A stretch of 22,742 nucleotides of DNA from an uncultured Lachnospiraceae bacterium (GCA_910588775.1 CAJURH010000017.1:29812-52553), one strand, 5' to 3'. Positions 1-8,887 are shown, numbered from the stretch's first letter. A program made the numbers and translations. Notes: generated by a model not told the origin, from the sequence alone.

Positions 1-335
1 TTGGGGCCGAGGTCCCCACCGTCGGCGTCCTGCCGTGTTCCCTGCCGAACATCGGTGAGTTTATATCCACTTTTGAGGAAAAGCAGCAGCTCGTAGATTT
101 GGTGAAGGAAACCATGTCCGATGAAGAAAATACGGGAATTCAGGTGTACATCGGCGATGAAGCGCCTATAAAGACCATGAAAGACTGCAGTGTGGTGACT
201 GCCACGTACGAGTTAGGCGAGGGAATCCGGGGAACCATTGGTATTGTGGGACCAAAACGAATGGATTATGAGAATGTGGTGGATAGCTTAAAGGCGTTGC
301 GCGCCCAATTAGACACCATGTTCCGAAAAACATAG
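1..335 (+). CDS. hrcA: HrcA heat-inducible transcription repressor, C-terminal fragment
   Basis: This is the 3' end of the heat-shock repressor that binds CIRCE operators upstream of its own operon and of groESL. The reading frame (codons from base 3) ends at TAG 333-335. The visible part is the typical C-terminal domain: FISTFEEKQQL, then GIQVYIGDEAPIKTMKDCS, VTATYELGEG, RGTIGIVGPKRMDYENV, and a final helix ending FRKT. The N-terminal winged helix and most of the GAF-like domain lie outside the window, as would any CIRCE element. It is followed 32 bases later by grpE, as in the usual hrcA-grpE-dnaK-dnaJ operon. An oddity: the roughly 16 codons before EFISTFEEK are very GC-rich and do not resemble the NIFKYPEL-type segment expected there in any of the three forward frames, so the first ~50 bases may not belong to the gene. 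Confidence 0.93.
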   Translation, partial: GAEVPTVGVLPCSLPNIGEFISTFEEKQQLVDLVKETMSDEENTGIQVYIGDEAPIKTMKDCSVVTATYELGEGIRGTIGIVGPKRMDYENVVDSLKALRAQLDTMFRKT

Positions 336-367
336 ACGCAGAACTTTAAGAAAGGCGGGAAGAGGCA

Positions 368-964
368 TTGTCAGAAGAGAGCAGAAAGCCGGAAGAAATG
401 CAGGGGGAAGAAGAATCCTGCCAGGATGTTCCGGAAGAAGGAGAAGAAGTCGTAACCGAGGAAGTGGATGGAGATGAGACGGAAGCGGAGGTAGAGCAGG
501 CGGAAAATCCATCGGAAGATAAGAATGAAAAGAAGGATAAGAAGACAGAGCAGATTGAGGAATTGACCGACAGGCTGCAGAGGAATATGGCGGAGTTTGA
601 CAACTACCGCAAGCGCACAGAGAAAGAGAAAGCCAGCATGTACATCATTGGCGCCAAAGAAGTGGTGGAGAAAATCCTTCCCGTGGTGGATAATTTCGAA
701 CGGGGGCTGGCTGCAGCCGAAGAAGGAGACGCATTTGCCGAAGGGATGCAGATGGTTTACAAGCAACTGATGACGGCTTTATCTGAGATGGGCGTGGAGC
801 CTATAGAAGCCGTGGGTCAGGCATTCGACCCCAATTTACACAATGCAGTCATGCATGTGGAAGATCCGCAAGCAGGTGAAAACACAGTGGTAGAGGAACT
901 GCAGAAAGGTTATCTGTATAAAGAATTTGTGGTAAGGCACAGCATGGTAAAAGTGGCAAATTAG
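368..964 (+). CDS. grpE: GrpE nucleotide exchange factor
   Basis: GrpE is the cytosolic co-chaperone that releases ADP from DnaK. The product is about 198 aa, normal for the family. Residues 1-60 are a highly acidic, probably disordered leader. A long coiled-coil segment follows (QIEELTDRLQRNMAEFDNYRKRTEKE), and then the C-terminal beta domain with the family pattern VVDNFERGL ... GVEPIEAVGQAFDPNLHNAV and a terminal hydrophobic strand. The start used is TTG at 368, behind a purine-rich AAAGGCGGGAAGAGG stretch. ATG at 398 (residue 11) is an alternative, because the acidic leader is not conserved enough to decide. The gene sits between hrcA and dnaK, 60 bases before the dnaK start, and is probably cotranscribed under HrcA control. 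Confidence 0.95.
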   Translation: MSEESRKPEEMQGEEESCQDVPEEGEEVVTEEVDGDETEAEVEQAENPSEDKNEKKDKKTEQIEELTDRLQRNMAEFDNYRKRTEKEKASMYIIGAKEVVEKILPVVDNFERGLAAAEEGDAFAEGMQMVYKQLMTALSEMGVEPIEAVGQAFDPNLHNAVMHVEDPQAGENTVVEELQKGYLYKEFVVRHSMVKVAN

Positions 965-1024
965 TAAATTTGAGAATAGTAAATAGTAGTTTATGTTTGG
1001 TTAATCTGACAGGAGGATAGGATA

Positions 1025-2899
1025 ATGAGCAAGATTATTGGTATTGACTTAGGAACGACAAATAGCTGCGTAGCGGTTATGGAAGGTGGAAAATCAACAG
1101 TTGTGGCCAATTCTGAAGGCGCCAGGACCACACCTTCCGTTGTAGCATTTACAAAAAGTAATGAACGTCTGGTGGGTGAGCCGGCCAAAAGGCAGGCAGT
1201 GACCAACGCGGACCACACAATCTCTTCCATTAAAAGAGAGATGGGAAGCGACTATCGGGTAAATATCGACGACAAGAAATATTCTCCCCAGGAGATTTCA
1301 GCTATGATTCTGCAGAAATTGAAAAAAGACGCAGAAGATTATCTGGGCGAGACCGTATCCGAGGCGGTAATTACTGTTCCCGCATACTTTAACGATGCCC
1401 AGAGACAGGCCACAAAAGACGCAGGAAAAATTGCCGGGTTGGAAGTGAAGAGAATCATTAACGAGCCCACGGCGGCTGCGCTGGCCTACGGACTGGACAA
1501 TGAGAAAGAACAGAAAATCATGGTATACGACCTGGGCGGCGGTACATTTGACGTATCCATCATTGAAATCGGCGAAGGCGTAATCGAGGTGCTGTCTACC
1601 GCGGGAAACAACCGTCTGGGCGGTGATGATTTTGACCAGAAAATCACAGATTACATGCTCTCCGAGTTCAAAGCTGCGGAAGGCGTAGATTTGTCAGCGG
1701 ATAAAATGGCGTTGCAGAGGTTAAGAGAAGCGGCTGAGAAGGCGAAGAAGGAACTGTCTTCCGCCACCACTACAAATATTAATCTTCCATTTATTACAGC
1801 TACCAACGAGGGACCGAAACACTTTGACATGAATCTGACCAGGGCGAAGTTCGATGAGTTGACCCATGACCTGGTGGAGAAGACGGCCGAGCCGGTGAAA
1901 CGGGCATTGTCCGACGCGGGATTGGTTGCGTCTGAACTGGGTCAGGTATTGCTGGTAGGCGGGTCCACCCGTATCCCGGCTGTACAGGATAAAGTAAAAC
2001 AACTGACAGGCAAAGAGCCAAGCAAGACATTGAATCCCGATGAATGCGTGGCGCTGGGCGCAGCCATTCAGGGTGGAAAACTTGCCGGAGACGCTGGCGC
2101 CGGAGACATTTTGCTTCTGGACGTTACCCCACTGTCCCTGTCCATTGAGACAATGGGCGGCGTGGCTACTCGTCTAATTGAGAGAAATACAACCATTCCT
2201 ACAAAGAAGAGCCAGATTTTCTCCACGGCGGCAGATAATCAGACGGCTGTAGATATTAACGTGGTGCAGGGTGAGCGTCAGTTCGCCAAGGACAACAAGT
2301 CACTGGGACAGTTCCGTTTGGATGGAATTCCGCCTGCAAGACGCGGCGTTCCCCAGATTGAGGTTACTTTTGACATTGACGCCAACGGTATTGTAAACGT
2401 ATCCGCCAAAGACCTGGGAACTGGAAAAGAGCAGAAGATCACCATTACGGCAGGCTCTAATATGTCCGATGAAGACATTGAAAAAGCAGTTCGCGAGGCC
2501 AGCGAATACGAGGCGCAGGATAAGAAGCGTAAAGAGGCCATTGATGCCAGAAATGATGCGGACTCTATGGTATTCCAGACGGAAAAAGCGCTGGAAGAAG
2601 TGGGCGATAAGCTGGACGCATCCGACAAAGCGGCGGTGGAAGCGGATCTGAAAGATCTGAAAGATTTGCTGGAGAAGACCAACGTGGAAGAGATGACTGA
2701 GGCGCAGGTTGCCGAGCTGAAAGCGGCCCAGGAAAAGATGATGACTGGAGCGCAGAAATTGTTTGCGAAAATGTATGAGCAGTCCGGCGGCGCACAGGGC
2801 GCGGACCCCAACATGAATATGGGTGGCCAGGCATCCAGTGGCGGCGACGAAGCGGGATACGACGACGATGTAATCGATGCAGACTATAAAGAAGTGTAA
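1025..2899 (+). CDS. dnaK: DnaK (Hsp70) chaperone
   Basis: DnaK is the ATP-dependent Hsp70 chaperone working with DnaJ and GrpE in the cytosol. The 624-aa product starts at ATG behind AGGAGGA. The phosphate-1 motif IGIDLGTTNSCVAV lies at the N terminus, the phosphate-2 motif DLGGGTFDVSI begins at residue 169, and the adenosine motif LLVGGSTRIPAV follows. The interdomain linker LLLDVTPLSLSIET leads into the substrate-binding domain, then a helical lid and a Gly/Met/Asp-rich tail ending in DADYKEV. Between KREMGSDYRVNIDDKK and EISAMILQKLKK the ATPase domain is about 24 residues shorter than in E. coli, a known Firmicutes signature. It is preceded by grpE and followed 42 bases later by dnaJ. Confidence 0.99.
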   Translation: MSKIIGIDLGTTNSCVAVMEGGKSTVVANSEGARTTPSVVAFTKSNERLVGEPAKRQAVTNADHTISSIKREMGSDYRVNIDDKKYSPQEISAMILQKLKKDAEDYLGETVSEAVITVPAYFNDAQRQATKDAGKIAGLEVKRIINEPTAAALAYGLDNEKEQKIMVYDLGGGTFDVSIIEIGEGVIEVLSTAGNNRLGGDDFDQKITDYMLSEFKAAEGVDLSADKMALQRLREAAEKAKKELSSATTTNINLPFITATNEGPKHFDMNLTRAKFDELTHDLVEKTAEPVKRALSDAGLVASELGQVLLVGGSTRIPAVQDKVKQLTGKEPSKTLNPDECVALGAAIQGGKLAGDAGAGDILLLDVTPLSLSIETMGGVATRLIERNTTIPTKKSQIFSTAADNQTAVDINVVQGERQFAKDNKSLGQFRLDGIPPARRGVPQIEVTFDIDANGIVNVSAKDLGTGKEQKITITAGSNMSDEDIEKAVREASEYEAQDKKRKEAIDARNDADSMVFQTEKALEEVGDKLDASDKAAVEADLKDLKDLLEKTNVEEMTEAQVAELKAAQEKMMTGAQKLFAKMYEQSGGAQGADPNMNMGGQASSGGDEAGYDDDVIDADYKEV

Positions 2900-2941
2900 G
2901 AGAAAATCCGATGACGGACCACGCATGGATGGGAGGTAGCT

Positions 2942-4042
2942 ATGGCGGAACAACAAAGGGATTTTTACGAAGTCTTGGGCGTGGACAAAAATGCGGATGA
3001 GGCGACTATCAAAAAGGCATACCGGAAGCTGGCGAAAAAATACCATCCGGACGCCAATCCAGGAGACAAAGAAGCTGAGCAGAAATTCAAGGAAGCCACA
3101 AATGCATACGCGGTCTTAAGCGATGCGGAAAAAAGAAAGCAGTATGACCAATTTGGTCATGCCGCTTTCGAAAATGGCGGAGGTGGTTACGGCGGCTTCG
3201 GTGGTTTTGATTTCAATTCTGCGGATATGGGCGACATATTCGGGGATATATTCGGAGATTTGTTCGGCGGCGGCAGCAGAAGGCGGGCCAGAAACGGCCC
3301 TATGAAAGGCGCCAGCTTAAGATGCAGAATTAATATTACTTTTGAAGAAGCGGTGTTTGGCTGCGAGAAAGAAATCGAGATCACGCTGAAAGAAGAATGT
3401 CCCACCTGTAATGGCAGCGGGGCGAAGCCGGGCACTTCGCCGGAAACCTGTCCGAAGTGTAACGGAGACGGCCAGATTACTTATACGCAGCAGACCCTGT
3501 TCGGAATGACCCGTAATGTCCAGGTATGTCCGGAATGCGGCGGCAGCGGGAAAGTAATCAAGGAGAAATGCACGGACTGTCGGGGAAGCGGTTATGTTTC
3601 CAAGCGCACGAAGATTAAAGTGTCTATCCCTGCGGGAATCGACAACGGCCAGTCTGTCCGCATTCGTGATAAAGGAGAGCCGGGCACAAACGGCGGTCCA
3701 AGAGGCGATCTCCTGGCGGAGGTTGTGGTTGCCAGGCATCCCATTTTTCAGAGGCGTGGGGACGATATTTATTCCACAGCGCCTATCACATACGCCCAGG
3801 CGGCCCTTGGCGGTGAAGTGCGGATTTCCACAGTGGACGGCGATATCATGTATGAAGTGAAGCCAGGCACTCAGACCGACACCCGCATTCGACTGAAAGA
3901 CAAAGGGGTTCCCAGCATCCGAAACAGCAAGGTTCGGGGGAGCCATTACGTAACTTTAGTTGTGCAGGTGCCCACAAAACTCAACCGCGAGGCGAAAGAA
4001 GCGTTGAAGGCATTCGATAAAGCCTGTAAAAAGAAAAAATAG
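2942..4042 (+). CDS. dnaJ: DnaJ (Hsp40) co-chaperone
   Basis: DnaJ delivers substrates to DnaK and stimulates its ATPase. The 366-aa product is a type I Hsp40. It has a J domain (residues ~6-70) with the HPD motif at 35-37 and a Gly/Phe-rich linker at 79-111. A zinc region follows with four CxxCxGxG repeats (Cys153/156, 170/173, 196/199, 210/213), and then the C-terminal substrate-binding beta domains. It starts at ATG with GGGAGGT eight bases upstream. It is the last gene of the heat-shock operon: a strong intrinsic terminator begins 10 bases after the stop codon. Confidence 0.98.
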   Translation: MAEQQRDFYEVLGVDKNADEATIKKAYRKLAKKYHPDANPGDKEAEQKFKEATNAYAVLSDAEKRKQYDQFGHAAFENGGGGYGGFGGFDFNSADMGDIFGDIFGDLFGGGSRRRARNGPMKGASLRCRINITFEEAVFGCEKEIEITLKEECPTCNGSGAKPGTSPETCPKCNGDGQITYTQQTLFGMTRNVQVCPECGGSGKVIKEKCTDCRGSGYVSKRTKIKVSIPAGIDNGQSVRIRDKGEPGTNGGPRGDLLAEVVVARHPIFQRRGDDIYSTAPITYAQAALGGEVRISTVDGDIMYEVKPGTQTDTRIRLKDKGVPSIRNSKVRGSHYVTLVVQVPTKLNREAKEALKAFDKACKKKK

Positions 4043-4051
4043 ATTATAGAA

Positions 4052-4086
4052 AACAGCTCCTGGAAACAGGGGTTGTTTTTGTTTTG
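4052..4086 (+). terminator. Intrinsic terminator after dnaJ
   Basis: An 11-bp stem (AACAGCTCCTG with CAGGGGTTGTT, two G-T wobbles) closes a GAAA tetraloop and runs into TTTTTGTTTT. It ends the hrcA-grpE-dnaK-dnaJ transcript. Confidence 0.92.
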
Positions 4087-4102
4087 TGAAAAAAAGTGGC
4101 TG

Positions 4103-4131
4103 TTGTAGCGTCGCGGTTTTTCAGTTATAAT
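4103..4131 (+). promoter_or_regulatory. Sigma-A-type promoter upstream of the secreted Big_2 protein
   Basis: TTGTAG at 4103-4108 and TATAAT at 4126-4131 are separated by exactly 17 bases. The site lies just after the dnaJ terminator and about 30 bases before the next start codon. It could drive the whole + strand run through thiI, since no terminator is visible before 10091. Confidence 0.75.
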
Positions 4132-4162
4132 AAAAATTAAATGAAAAAAGCTGGAGGTGTCT

Positions 4163-4993
4163 ATGGGAAAGAAAAAGGCAGTGTGCCGCATGATTGCGGT
4201 TCTTTGGGCGACGATATTTCTATTTGGGACTTTGGCGCCAGAGTCGGTGCAGGCGGCGGCAGTGGCCAATCGAATAAAAGCAGTGTCGGGGATATACCCC
4301 AATGGTTCCTATTATAATAGTTATGAGACAGTTACCATTGAAAAAAATGGTTACCGGCAATCGATTATTGGGCATGAGTGCGCAGGGTTTGTCATGTATG
4401 TGACCCGCCAGGTGTTTCAGGATACTTATTACACGGGATCTCCCAGCTATCGCCAGATATACAGAACTGTGAGCACCAAAAATACGAGCGAGATGAAAAG
4501 ACTATTTTCCAGGGCGAAAATCGGGGACGTGATTCGCTGGACGGGAAACGGCGGAAGGCATCAGGCGATTTTTCTCAAGAAAAGCAATCTGGGAATTCAG
4601 GTGTATGAGGCCAACTTTGGCAACGACTACAACCGGGTCTGGTATCATCATCTCTGGAGTTGGAATAACCGGACGCTGTGGACCAGCACAGCTTCCAATG
4701 TGTCTGTGTTCCGTCACAAAGATTACGCGAAGATAGACCGCATGGTAAAAAAAGTGTCGTTAAATAAAAGCCGCCTGTCTCTGCGAAAAGGAAAAAAGTT
4801 CAAATTGGCGGCGTCGGTCAGTCCTTCCAACGCGTACAGGAAGAAAATCACTTGGAAGAGCAGCAATCCGGGAGTAGCGAAGGTATATGCCAATGGTTAT
4901 GTAAAAGGGCTTAAGAAAGGCAAGGCGACCATCACGGCCACAGTCCGGGACGGAAGCGGAAAAAAGGCAACTTGCCGGGTGACTGTAAAGTGA
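4163..4993 (+). CDS. Secreted papain-fold (NlpC/P60- or CHAP-like) protein with a C-terminal Big_2 domain
   Basis: The predicted product is a 276-aa exported protein. A positively charged N terminus and hydrophobic stretch (residues 3-25) end in SVQAAA, a good signal-peptidase site. The central domain has a plausible Cys-His-Asn triad: Cys73 in GHECAGFVMYV, His133 in GGRHQAIFL and Asn151 in YEANFGN, the order seen in CHAP/NlpC-type peptidoglycan hydrolases. Residues ~200-276 form a bacterial Ig-like (Big_2) domain with ITWKSSNPGVAKV and GKATITATV. The start is ATG 4163 behind TGGAGGTG; a GTG six bases earlier falls inside that ribosome site. The catalytic reading is inferred from residue order only, and the substrate is unknown. 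A wall amidase or endopeptidase role is likely, but a catalytically dead binding protein is possible. Confidence 0.72.
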   Translation: MGKKKAVCRMIAVLWATIFLFGTLAPESVQAAAVANRIKAVSGIYPNGSYYNSYETVTIEKNGYRQSIIGHECAGFVMYVTRQVFQDTYYTGSPSYRQIYRTVSTKNTSEMKRLFSRAKIGDVIRWTGNGGRHQAIFLKKSNLGIQVYEANFGNDYNRVWYHHLWSWNNRTLWTSTASNVSVFRHKDYAKIDRMVKKVSLNKSRLSLRKGKKFKLAASVSPSNAYRKKITWKSSNPGVAKVYANGYVKGLKKGKATITATVRDGSGKKATCRVTVK

Positions 4994-5024
4994 GACAAGC
5001 AGATAAGAGAAGAGGATTCGCATC

Positions 5025-5951
5025 ATGGAAGCAAGTGTGATTTTCCGGCAAATGTGCATGATATTTCTGCTGATAGCGGTGGGTTATGCGGCCTGTAAGA
5101 GAGGGATTGTGAATCACCAGGCAGGCAAAGCGGTATCGGCCATTGTGGTGAATATCTGCAATCCGGCCCTAATGCTAACTAGCGTACTGGAAAGCGGCGG
5201 TGGGATTAGCAATGGGAAACTTTTGTTGGCGGCAGTGGCAGGCATAAGCATCTATGCATGTCTGCTGATTATTGGAAAAGCGCTTCCTATTTTTCTGGGA
5301 AAAGACAGCCTGGAGAGGGATCAGTATACATTGATGACCTTGTTCGGGAATATCGGTTTTATTGGAATACCTGTGATTTCAGCGGTTTTGGGCGCGGAGG
5401 TCTTGATTTATGTGATTATCTGTAATATAATTTTTAACATTCTGGTTTATACGTATGGCAGATATCTGGTGTGCAGGCACAGCGGACAGGGTGCGGCCCC
5501 GTCTAGAGGCGTGATTAACACGGGTACAGTGGTGGGCGTGGCCTGCGTGGCGCTCTTTTTGTTGAAGCCGGATTTGCCGGAAGTTTTGGTGAAAAGCGTG
5601 GATTATGTGGGATCCGCCACCACTTTTTTGAGTATGATGGTCATTGGGATTTCATTGGCCAACATGCCTCTGGGGAAAATTTTCCGGGAGGCGCGGCTGT
5701 ACGTCTATATTTTGGTGCGTCACATTCTGATTCCCATAGCTATTGGGTGGGCGCTGAAATTCCTGATAAATGATCCGGAAATGGTGGGGACGTTGGTTTT
5801 GCTCGTCGGCATGCCAGTGGCGAATTTGCCTCTGATGATGTGTGAGGAAAATGGCGTGGACGGTACGCTTCTGTCCAAAGGGATTGTCTTGAGCACGTTG
5901 TTTTCGCTGGTGACCATACCCCTGGTGGTGTATGGGGTGGCATTGTCATAA
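5025..5951 (+). CDS. AEC (auxin efflux carrier) family transporter
   Basis: This is a 308-aa integral membrane protein with about ten hydrophobic segments in two halves, as in the AEC/BART superfamily of secondary transporters. Visible family features are the N-terminal ...FLLIAVGYAACKRG segment followed by a polar turn. The fourth segment reads FGNIGFIGIPVISAVLG, matching the conserved N-x-G-F-x-G-x-P pattern. Near the C terminus there is GMPVANLPLMMCEE followed by a last helix. Bacterial relatives move dicarboxylates such as malate or unknown organic anions, and the substrate cannot be read from the sequence. The ATG is preceded by AAGAGG. It lies 31 bases after the Big_2 gene and 40 before prmA, with no obvious functional tie to either. 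Confidence 0.85.
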   Translation: MEASVIFRQMCMIFLLIAVGYAACKRGIVNHQAGKAVSAIVVNICNPALMLTSVLESGGGISNGKLLLAAVAGISIYACLLIIGKALPIFLGKDSLERDQYTLMTLFGNIGFIGIPVISAVLGAEVLIYVIICNIIFNILVYTYGRYLVCRHSGQGAAPSRGVINTGTVVGVACVALFLLKPDLPEVLVKSVDYVGSATTFLSMMVIGISLANMPLGKIFREARLYVYILVRHILIPIAIGWALKFLINDPEMVGTLVLLVGMPVANLPLMMCEENGVDGTLLSKGIVLSTLFSLVTIPLVVYGVALS

Positions 5952-5991
5952 AGAGCAAAGCGGGTGATAGAGAAAGGCAAGGTATGAGAAA

Positions 5992-6945
5992 ATGAAATGG
6001 AATCGGTTTACCATAGAGACGACGACGGAAGCGGAAGACCTGGTGGCCGCCACGCTGGCGGAAGCGGGCGTGCAGGGCGTGGAGATTCAGGACAAGCAGC
6101 CGCTGACCCAGGAAGAGTGTCGGGAAATGTTCGTGGATCTGGCGCCAGAGGGGCTGGAGGACGACGGCGTGGCATACGTAAGTTTTTATTTGGATGCGCA
6201 GGAGGACAATCGGGAAATCCTGGAGCGGGTGGAAGAAGCCTTGCGGGAGTTGAAAAGTTTTACGGATATCGGTCCTGCGTCCATTGCCAGTTCCCAGACA
6301 GAAGACCGGGACTGGATCAACAACTGGAAAGAGTATTTTCACCAGTTTTATGTGGACGATATTTTGATTGTGCCATCCTGGGAGCGGCCCAGGGAAACCA
6401 AGCCGGGGACCATGTTGCTTCATATGGACCCAGGCACGGCTTTTGGAACCGGTATGCATGAGACCACGCAGTTGTGCATTCGTCAAATCAAGAAATATAT
6501 CCAGCCGGGTGTGCGGATGCTGGACGTGGGCACAGGCAGCGGCATTCTGGGAATGGTTGGCTGTAAATTAGGCGCGGCATATGTGCTTGGCACAGATTTG
6601 GACCCGTGCGCAGCCTCGGCGGTAGCGGAGAATTTGCAGGCCAATGCTTTGGAGGACGCTGGTTTTGAAATGATTATTGGCAATATTTTGGACGATGAAA
6701 AAGTGCAGGAGCGGGCTGGGCAGGCGCCGTTTGACTTGGTGACGGCCAACATTTTGGCTGACGTGCTGGTTCCTTTGGCTCCAGTGATTGTCCGTTATAT
6801 GAAGCCAGGCGCGATCTGCATTTTATCCGGGATTCTGGACGTGAAAGAGGCTGAGGTTCGGCAAGCGGCAGAACAGGCTGGGATGGAAGTTGTGGAGACT
6901 GCGGCGCAGGGGGAATGGGTGTCCCTGACAGCTAGGAAGAGGTAA
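5992..6945 (+). CDS. prmA: PrmA, ribosomal protein L11 methyltransferase
   Basis: PrmA trimethylates ribosomal protein L11 using S-adenosylmethionine. The 317-aa product has an N-terminal L11-recognition domain opening with KWNRFTIETTTEAEDLVAA. A class I methyltransferase domain follows, with MDPGTAFGTGMHETTQLC, motif I DVGTGSGILG from Asp178 and motif IV TANILADVL with Asn253. It sits directly upstream of rsmE, the same neighbour as in many Firmicutes, where prmA often follows dnaJ. Here two unrelated genes separate it from dnaJ. Confidence 0.96.
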   Translation: MKWNRFTIETTTEAEDLVAATLAEAGVQGVEIQDKQPLTQEECREMFVDLAPEGLEDDGVAYVSFYLDAQEDNREILERVEEALRELKSFTDIGPASIASSQTEDRDWINNWKEYFHQFYVDDILIVPSWERPRETKPGTMLLHMDPGTAFGTGMHETTQLCIRQIKKYIQPGVRMLDVGTGSGILGMVGCKLGAAYVLGTDLDPCAASAVAENLQANALEDAGFEMIIGNILDDEKVQERAGQAPFDLVTANILADVLVPLAPVIVRYMKPGAICILSGILDVKEAEVRQAAEQAGMEVVETAAQGEWVSLTARKR

Positions 6946-6958
6946 AAGGAGAGATGGT

Positions 6959-7717
6959 ATGCGGCGTTTTTTCGTACAGCCGGAACAGATCGAAGAGCCA
7001 GTGATCCATATCACAGGCGGGGATGTGAACCATATTTGTCATGTGCTGCGCATGGGGCAGGGGGATACGCTTGTGGTAGGGTGTTCCGATGGCCGGGAAT
7101 ATACCTGCTATATTGAATGTCTGTCGGATCAGGAGGTGACTGTGCATATTATGTATGTGCAGGATACCCAGGCGGAGCTGCCCAGCAAGATATACCTGTT
7201 TCAGGGTCTGCCCAAAAGCGATAAAATGGACTGGATTATACAGAAAGCGGTGGAGTTGGGCGTGCACGAAGTGATTCCCGTGGAGACTATGCGCACAGTG
7301 GTGAAGTTGGATGCGAAGAAAGCGGCCAAAAAAGTGCAGCGATGGCAGCAGATTGCCGAGGGCGCGGCCAAACAGTCCGGTCGGGGATTCGTTCCGCAGA
7401 TTCATCCGCTGTGCAGCTTCGAGAAAGCATTGGAGTATGGGAGTTCGTGCCCGGTGAAATGGATTCCCTATGAGCGGGCGGAAGGCATGGCAGCGACCCG
7501 AAAGCGTATCAGCGCTCTGGAACCAGGTGAGTCCGTGGCCATTTTCATCGGGCCAGAGGGCGGATTTGACGAGCGGGAAATCCAGAAAGCGGTGGAACGA
7601 GGTTATGCGCCCATTACGCTGGGGAGAAGAATCCTGCGCACGGAGACGGCGGGCCTGGCGTTGCTGTCTGTGCTGATGTTCCATCTGGACCTGGATTCGG
7701 ATAAGGGAGATATGTGA
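6959..7717 (+). CDS. rsmE: RsmE, 16S rRNA m3U1498 methyltransferase
   Basis: RsmE is the SPOUT-class enzyme that N3-methylates U1498 of 16S rRNA. The 252-aa product has an N-terminal PUA-like domain (RRFFVQPEQ ... HICHVLRMGQGDTL). The C-terminal knotted methyltransferase domain carries KSDKMDWIIQKAVELGV, the SAM-binding loop IFIGPEGGFDEREI and the knot sequence LGRRILRTETAGL. The start ATG lies behind AAAGGAGAG. The stop TGA is separated by one base from the ATG of the cysteine desulfurase, so translational coupling is likely. Confidence 0.96.
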   Translation: MRRFFVQPEQIEEPVIHITGGDVNHICHVLRMGQGDTLVVGCSDGREYTCYIECLSDQEVTVHIMYVQDTQAELPSKIYLFQGLPKSDKMDWIIQKAVELGVHEVIPVETMRTVVKLDAKKAAKKVQRWQQIAEGAAKQSGRGFVPQIHPLCSFEKALEYGSSCPVKWIPYERAEGMAATRKRISALEPGESVAIFIGPEGGFDEREIQKAVERGYAPITLGRRILRTETAGLALLSVLMFHLDLDSDKGDM

Positions 7718-7718
7718 C

Positions 7719-8873
7719 ATGGAAGTTTATTTGGATCACGCGGCAACCACCTGGTGTTATAAGAGCGTACGGGATATCGTTGTGCGGACGATGATGGAGG
7801 ATTACGGCAATCCCTCGTCCATGCACCGCAAAGGCGTGGAGGCGGAAGCTTATATAAAGAAGGCGCGGGAGGCGGTGGCCCGTCAGTTAAAAGTCGGGGA
7901 AAAAGAGATTTTCTTCACTTCCGGCGGCACAGAGTCCAATAACCTGGCTCTGGTGGGAGCGGCCCTCGCCAATCAGAGAAGAGGACGGCGAATCCTTCTC
8001 TCAGCGGTGGAACACGCCGCAGTGAGAGAGCCGGTGAAGCGTTTGCAGGAGATAGGATTTGATATCCGGGAGATTCCTGTGGACGGCCAGGGGGTTGTGT
8101 CCCTGGGCGCGCTGGAGAAAGAGCTGGATTCGGCAACCATCCTGGCGTCGGTGATGTATGTGAACAACGAAGTGGGATCGGTGCAGCCCATAGAGGAAAT
8201 TGCTAAACTGGTTCATGAGAAGTCCCCGGGGGCGCTTCTTCATGTGGACGCTATACAAGCGTTGGGGAAATACCGGATTTACCCAGGGCGGATGGGGATT
8301 GATCTGCTCTCTGCCAGTGGCCATAAGATTCATGGTCCAAAAGGCGTAGGTTTTCTCTATATCCGGAGCCAGACGAAGGTGCAGCCCCAGATTCTGGGCG
8401 GCGGGCAACAGAGCGGTATGCGTTCCGGTACGGACAATGTGCCGGGGATTGCGGGACTTGGCGTCGCCATAGAGGAAGTGTATCGGGATTTTGAAAGAAA
8501 GACGGAGCATATGCGCCAGATAAAGGAACTGCTGATTGAAGGGCTGGAGAGCCTGGAAGGCGTGATTATCCATGGAATGCCGGGGCCGCAGGGAGCGCCG
8601 CATATTGTGAACGCCAGCTTCCCAGGCATTCGCAGTGAAGTGCTTCTTCACGCGTTGGAAGAGAAGGGAGTCTACGTGTCCGCCGGGTCGGCCTGTTCCA
8701 CCCATAAACGGGTGAAAAGCGGCACGTTGGCAGCCATGGGCGCGAAGCCGGAAATAAGAGAATCTGCCATTCGTTTTAGCTTCTGTGAGGAGACCACAGA
8801 AGAGGAAATCCGGTTTTGTTTGCAGGTTTTGGCGGAACTGGCGCCTGTGTTGAAGAAATATGCCCGTCGTTAG
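7719..8873 (+). CDS. Cysteine desulfurase, NifS/IscS type, probably the ThiI partner (NifZ-like)
   Basis: This is a PLP-dependent enzyme removing sulfur from cysteine to form a persulfide. The 384-aa product has the class V aminotransferase layout: MEVYLDHAATT at the N terminus, FFTSGGTESNN, the PLP lysine Lys203 in SGHKIHGPKGVGFL, and the active-site Cys326 in SAGSACS. It lies between rsmE (one-base gap) and thiI (14-base gap). In B. subtilis the comparable neighbour NifZ supplies sulfur to a ThiI lacking the rhodanese domain. The ThiI here also lacks that domain, so the same job is inferred. A general Fe-S cluster role is less likely, since no iscU or sufU gene is adjacent. Confidence 0.93.
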   Translation: MEVYLDHAATTWCYKSVRDIVVRTMMEDYGNPSSMHRKGVEAEAYIKKAREAVARQLKVGEKEIFFTSGGTESNNLALVGAALANQRRGRRILLSAVEHAAVREPVKRLQEIGFDIREIPVDGQGVVSLGALEKELDSATILASVMYVNNEVGSVQPIEEIAKLVHEKSPGALLHVDAIQALGKYRIYPGRMGIDLLSASGHKIHGPKGVGFLYIRSQTKVQPQILGGGQQSGMRSGTDNVPGIAGLGVAIEEVYRDFERKTEHMRQIKELLIEGLESLEGVIIHGMPGPQGAPHIVNASFPGIRSEVLLHALEEKGVYVSAGSACSTHKRVKSGTLAAMGAKPEIRESAIRFSFCEETTEEEIRFCLQVLAELAPVLKKYARR

Positions 8874-8887
8874 GAAGGAGGAAGCCG

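Noticed and set aside
2300..3046. Long minus-strand frames opposite the dnaK/dnaJ junction
   Set aside because: They are shadows of two well-conserved chaperone genes and lack ribosome sites or motifs.
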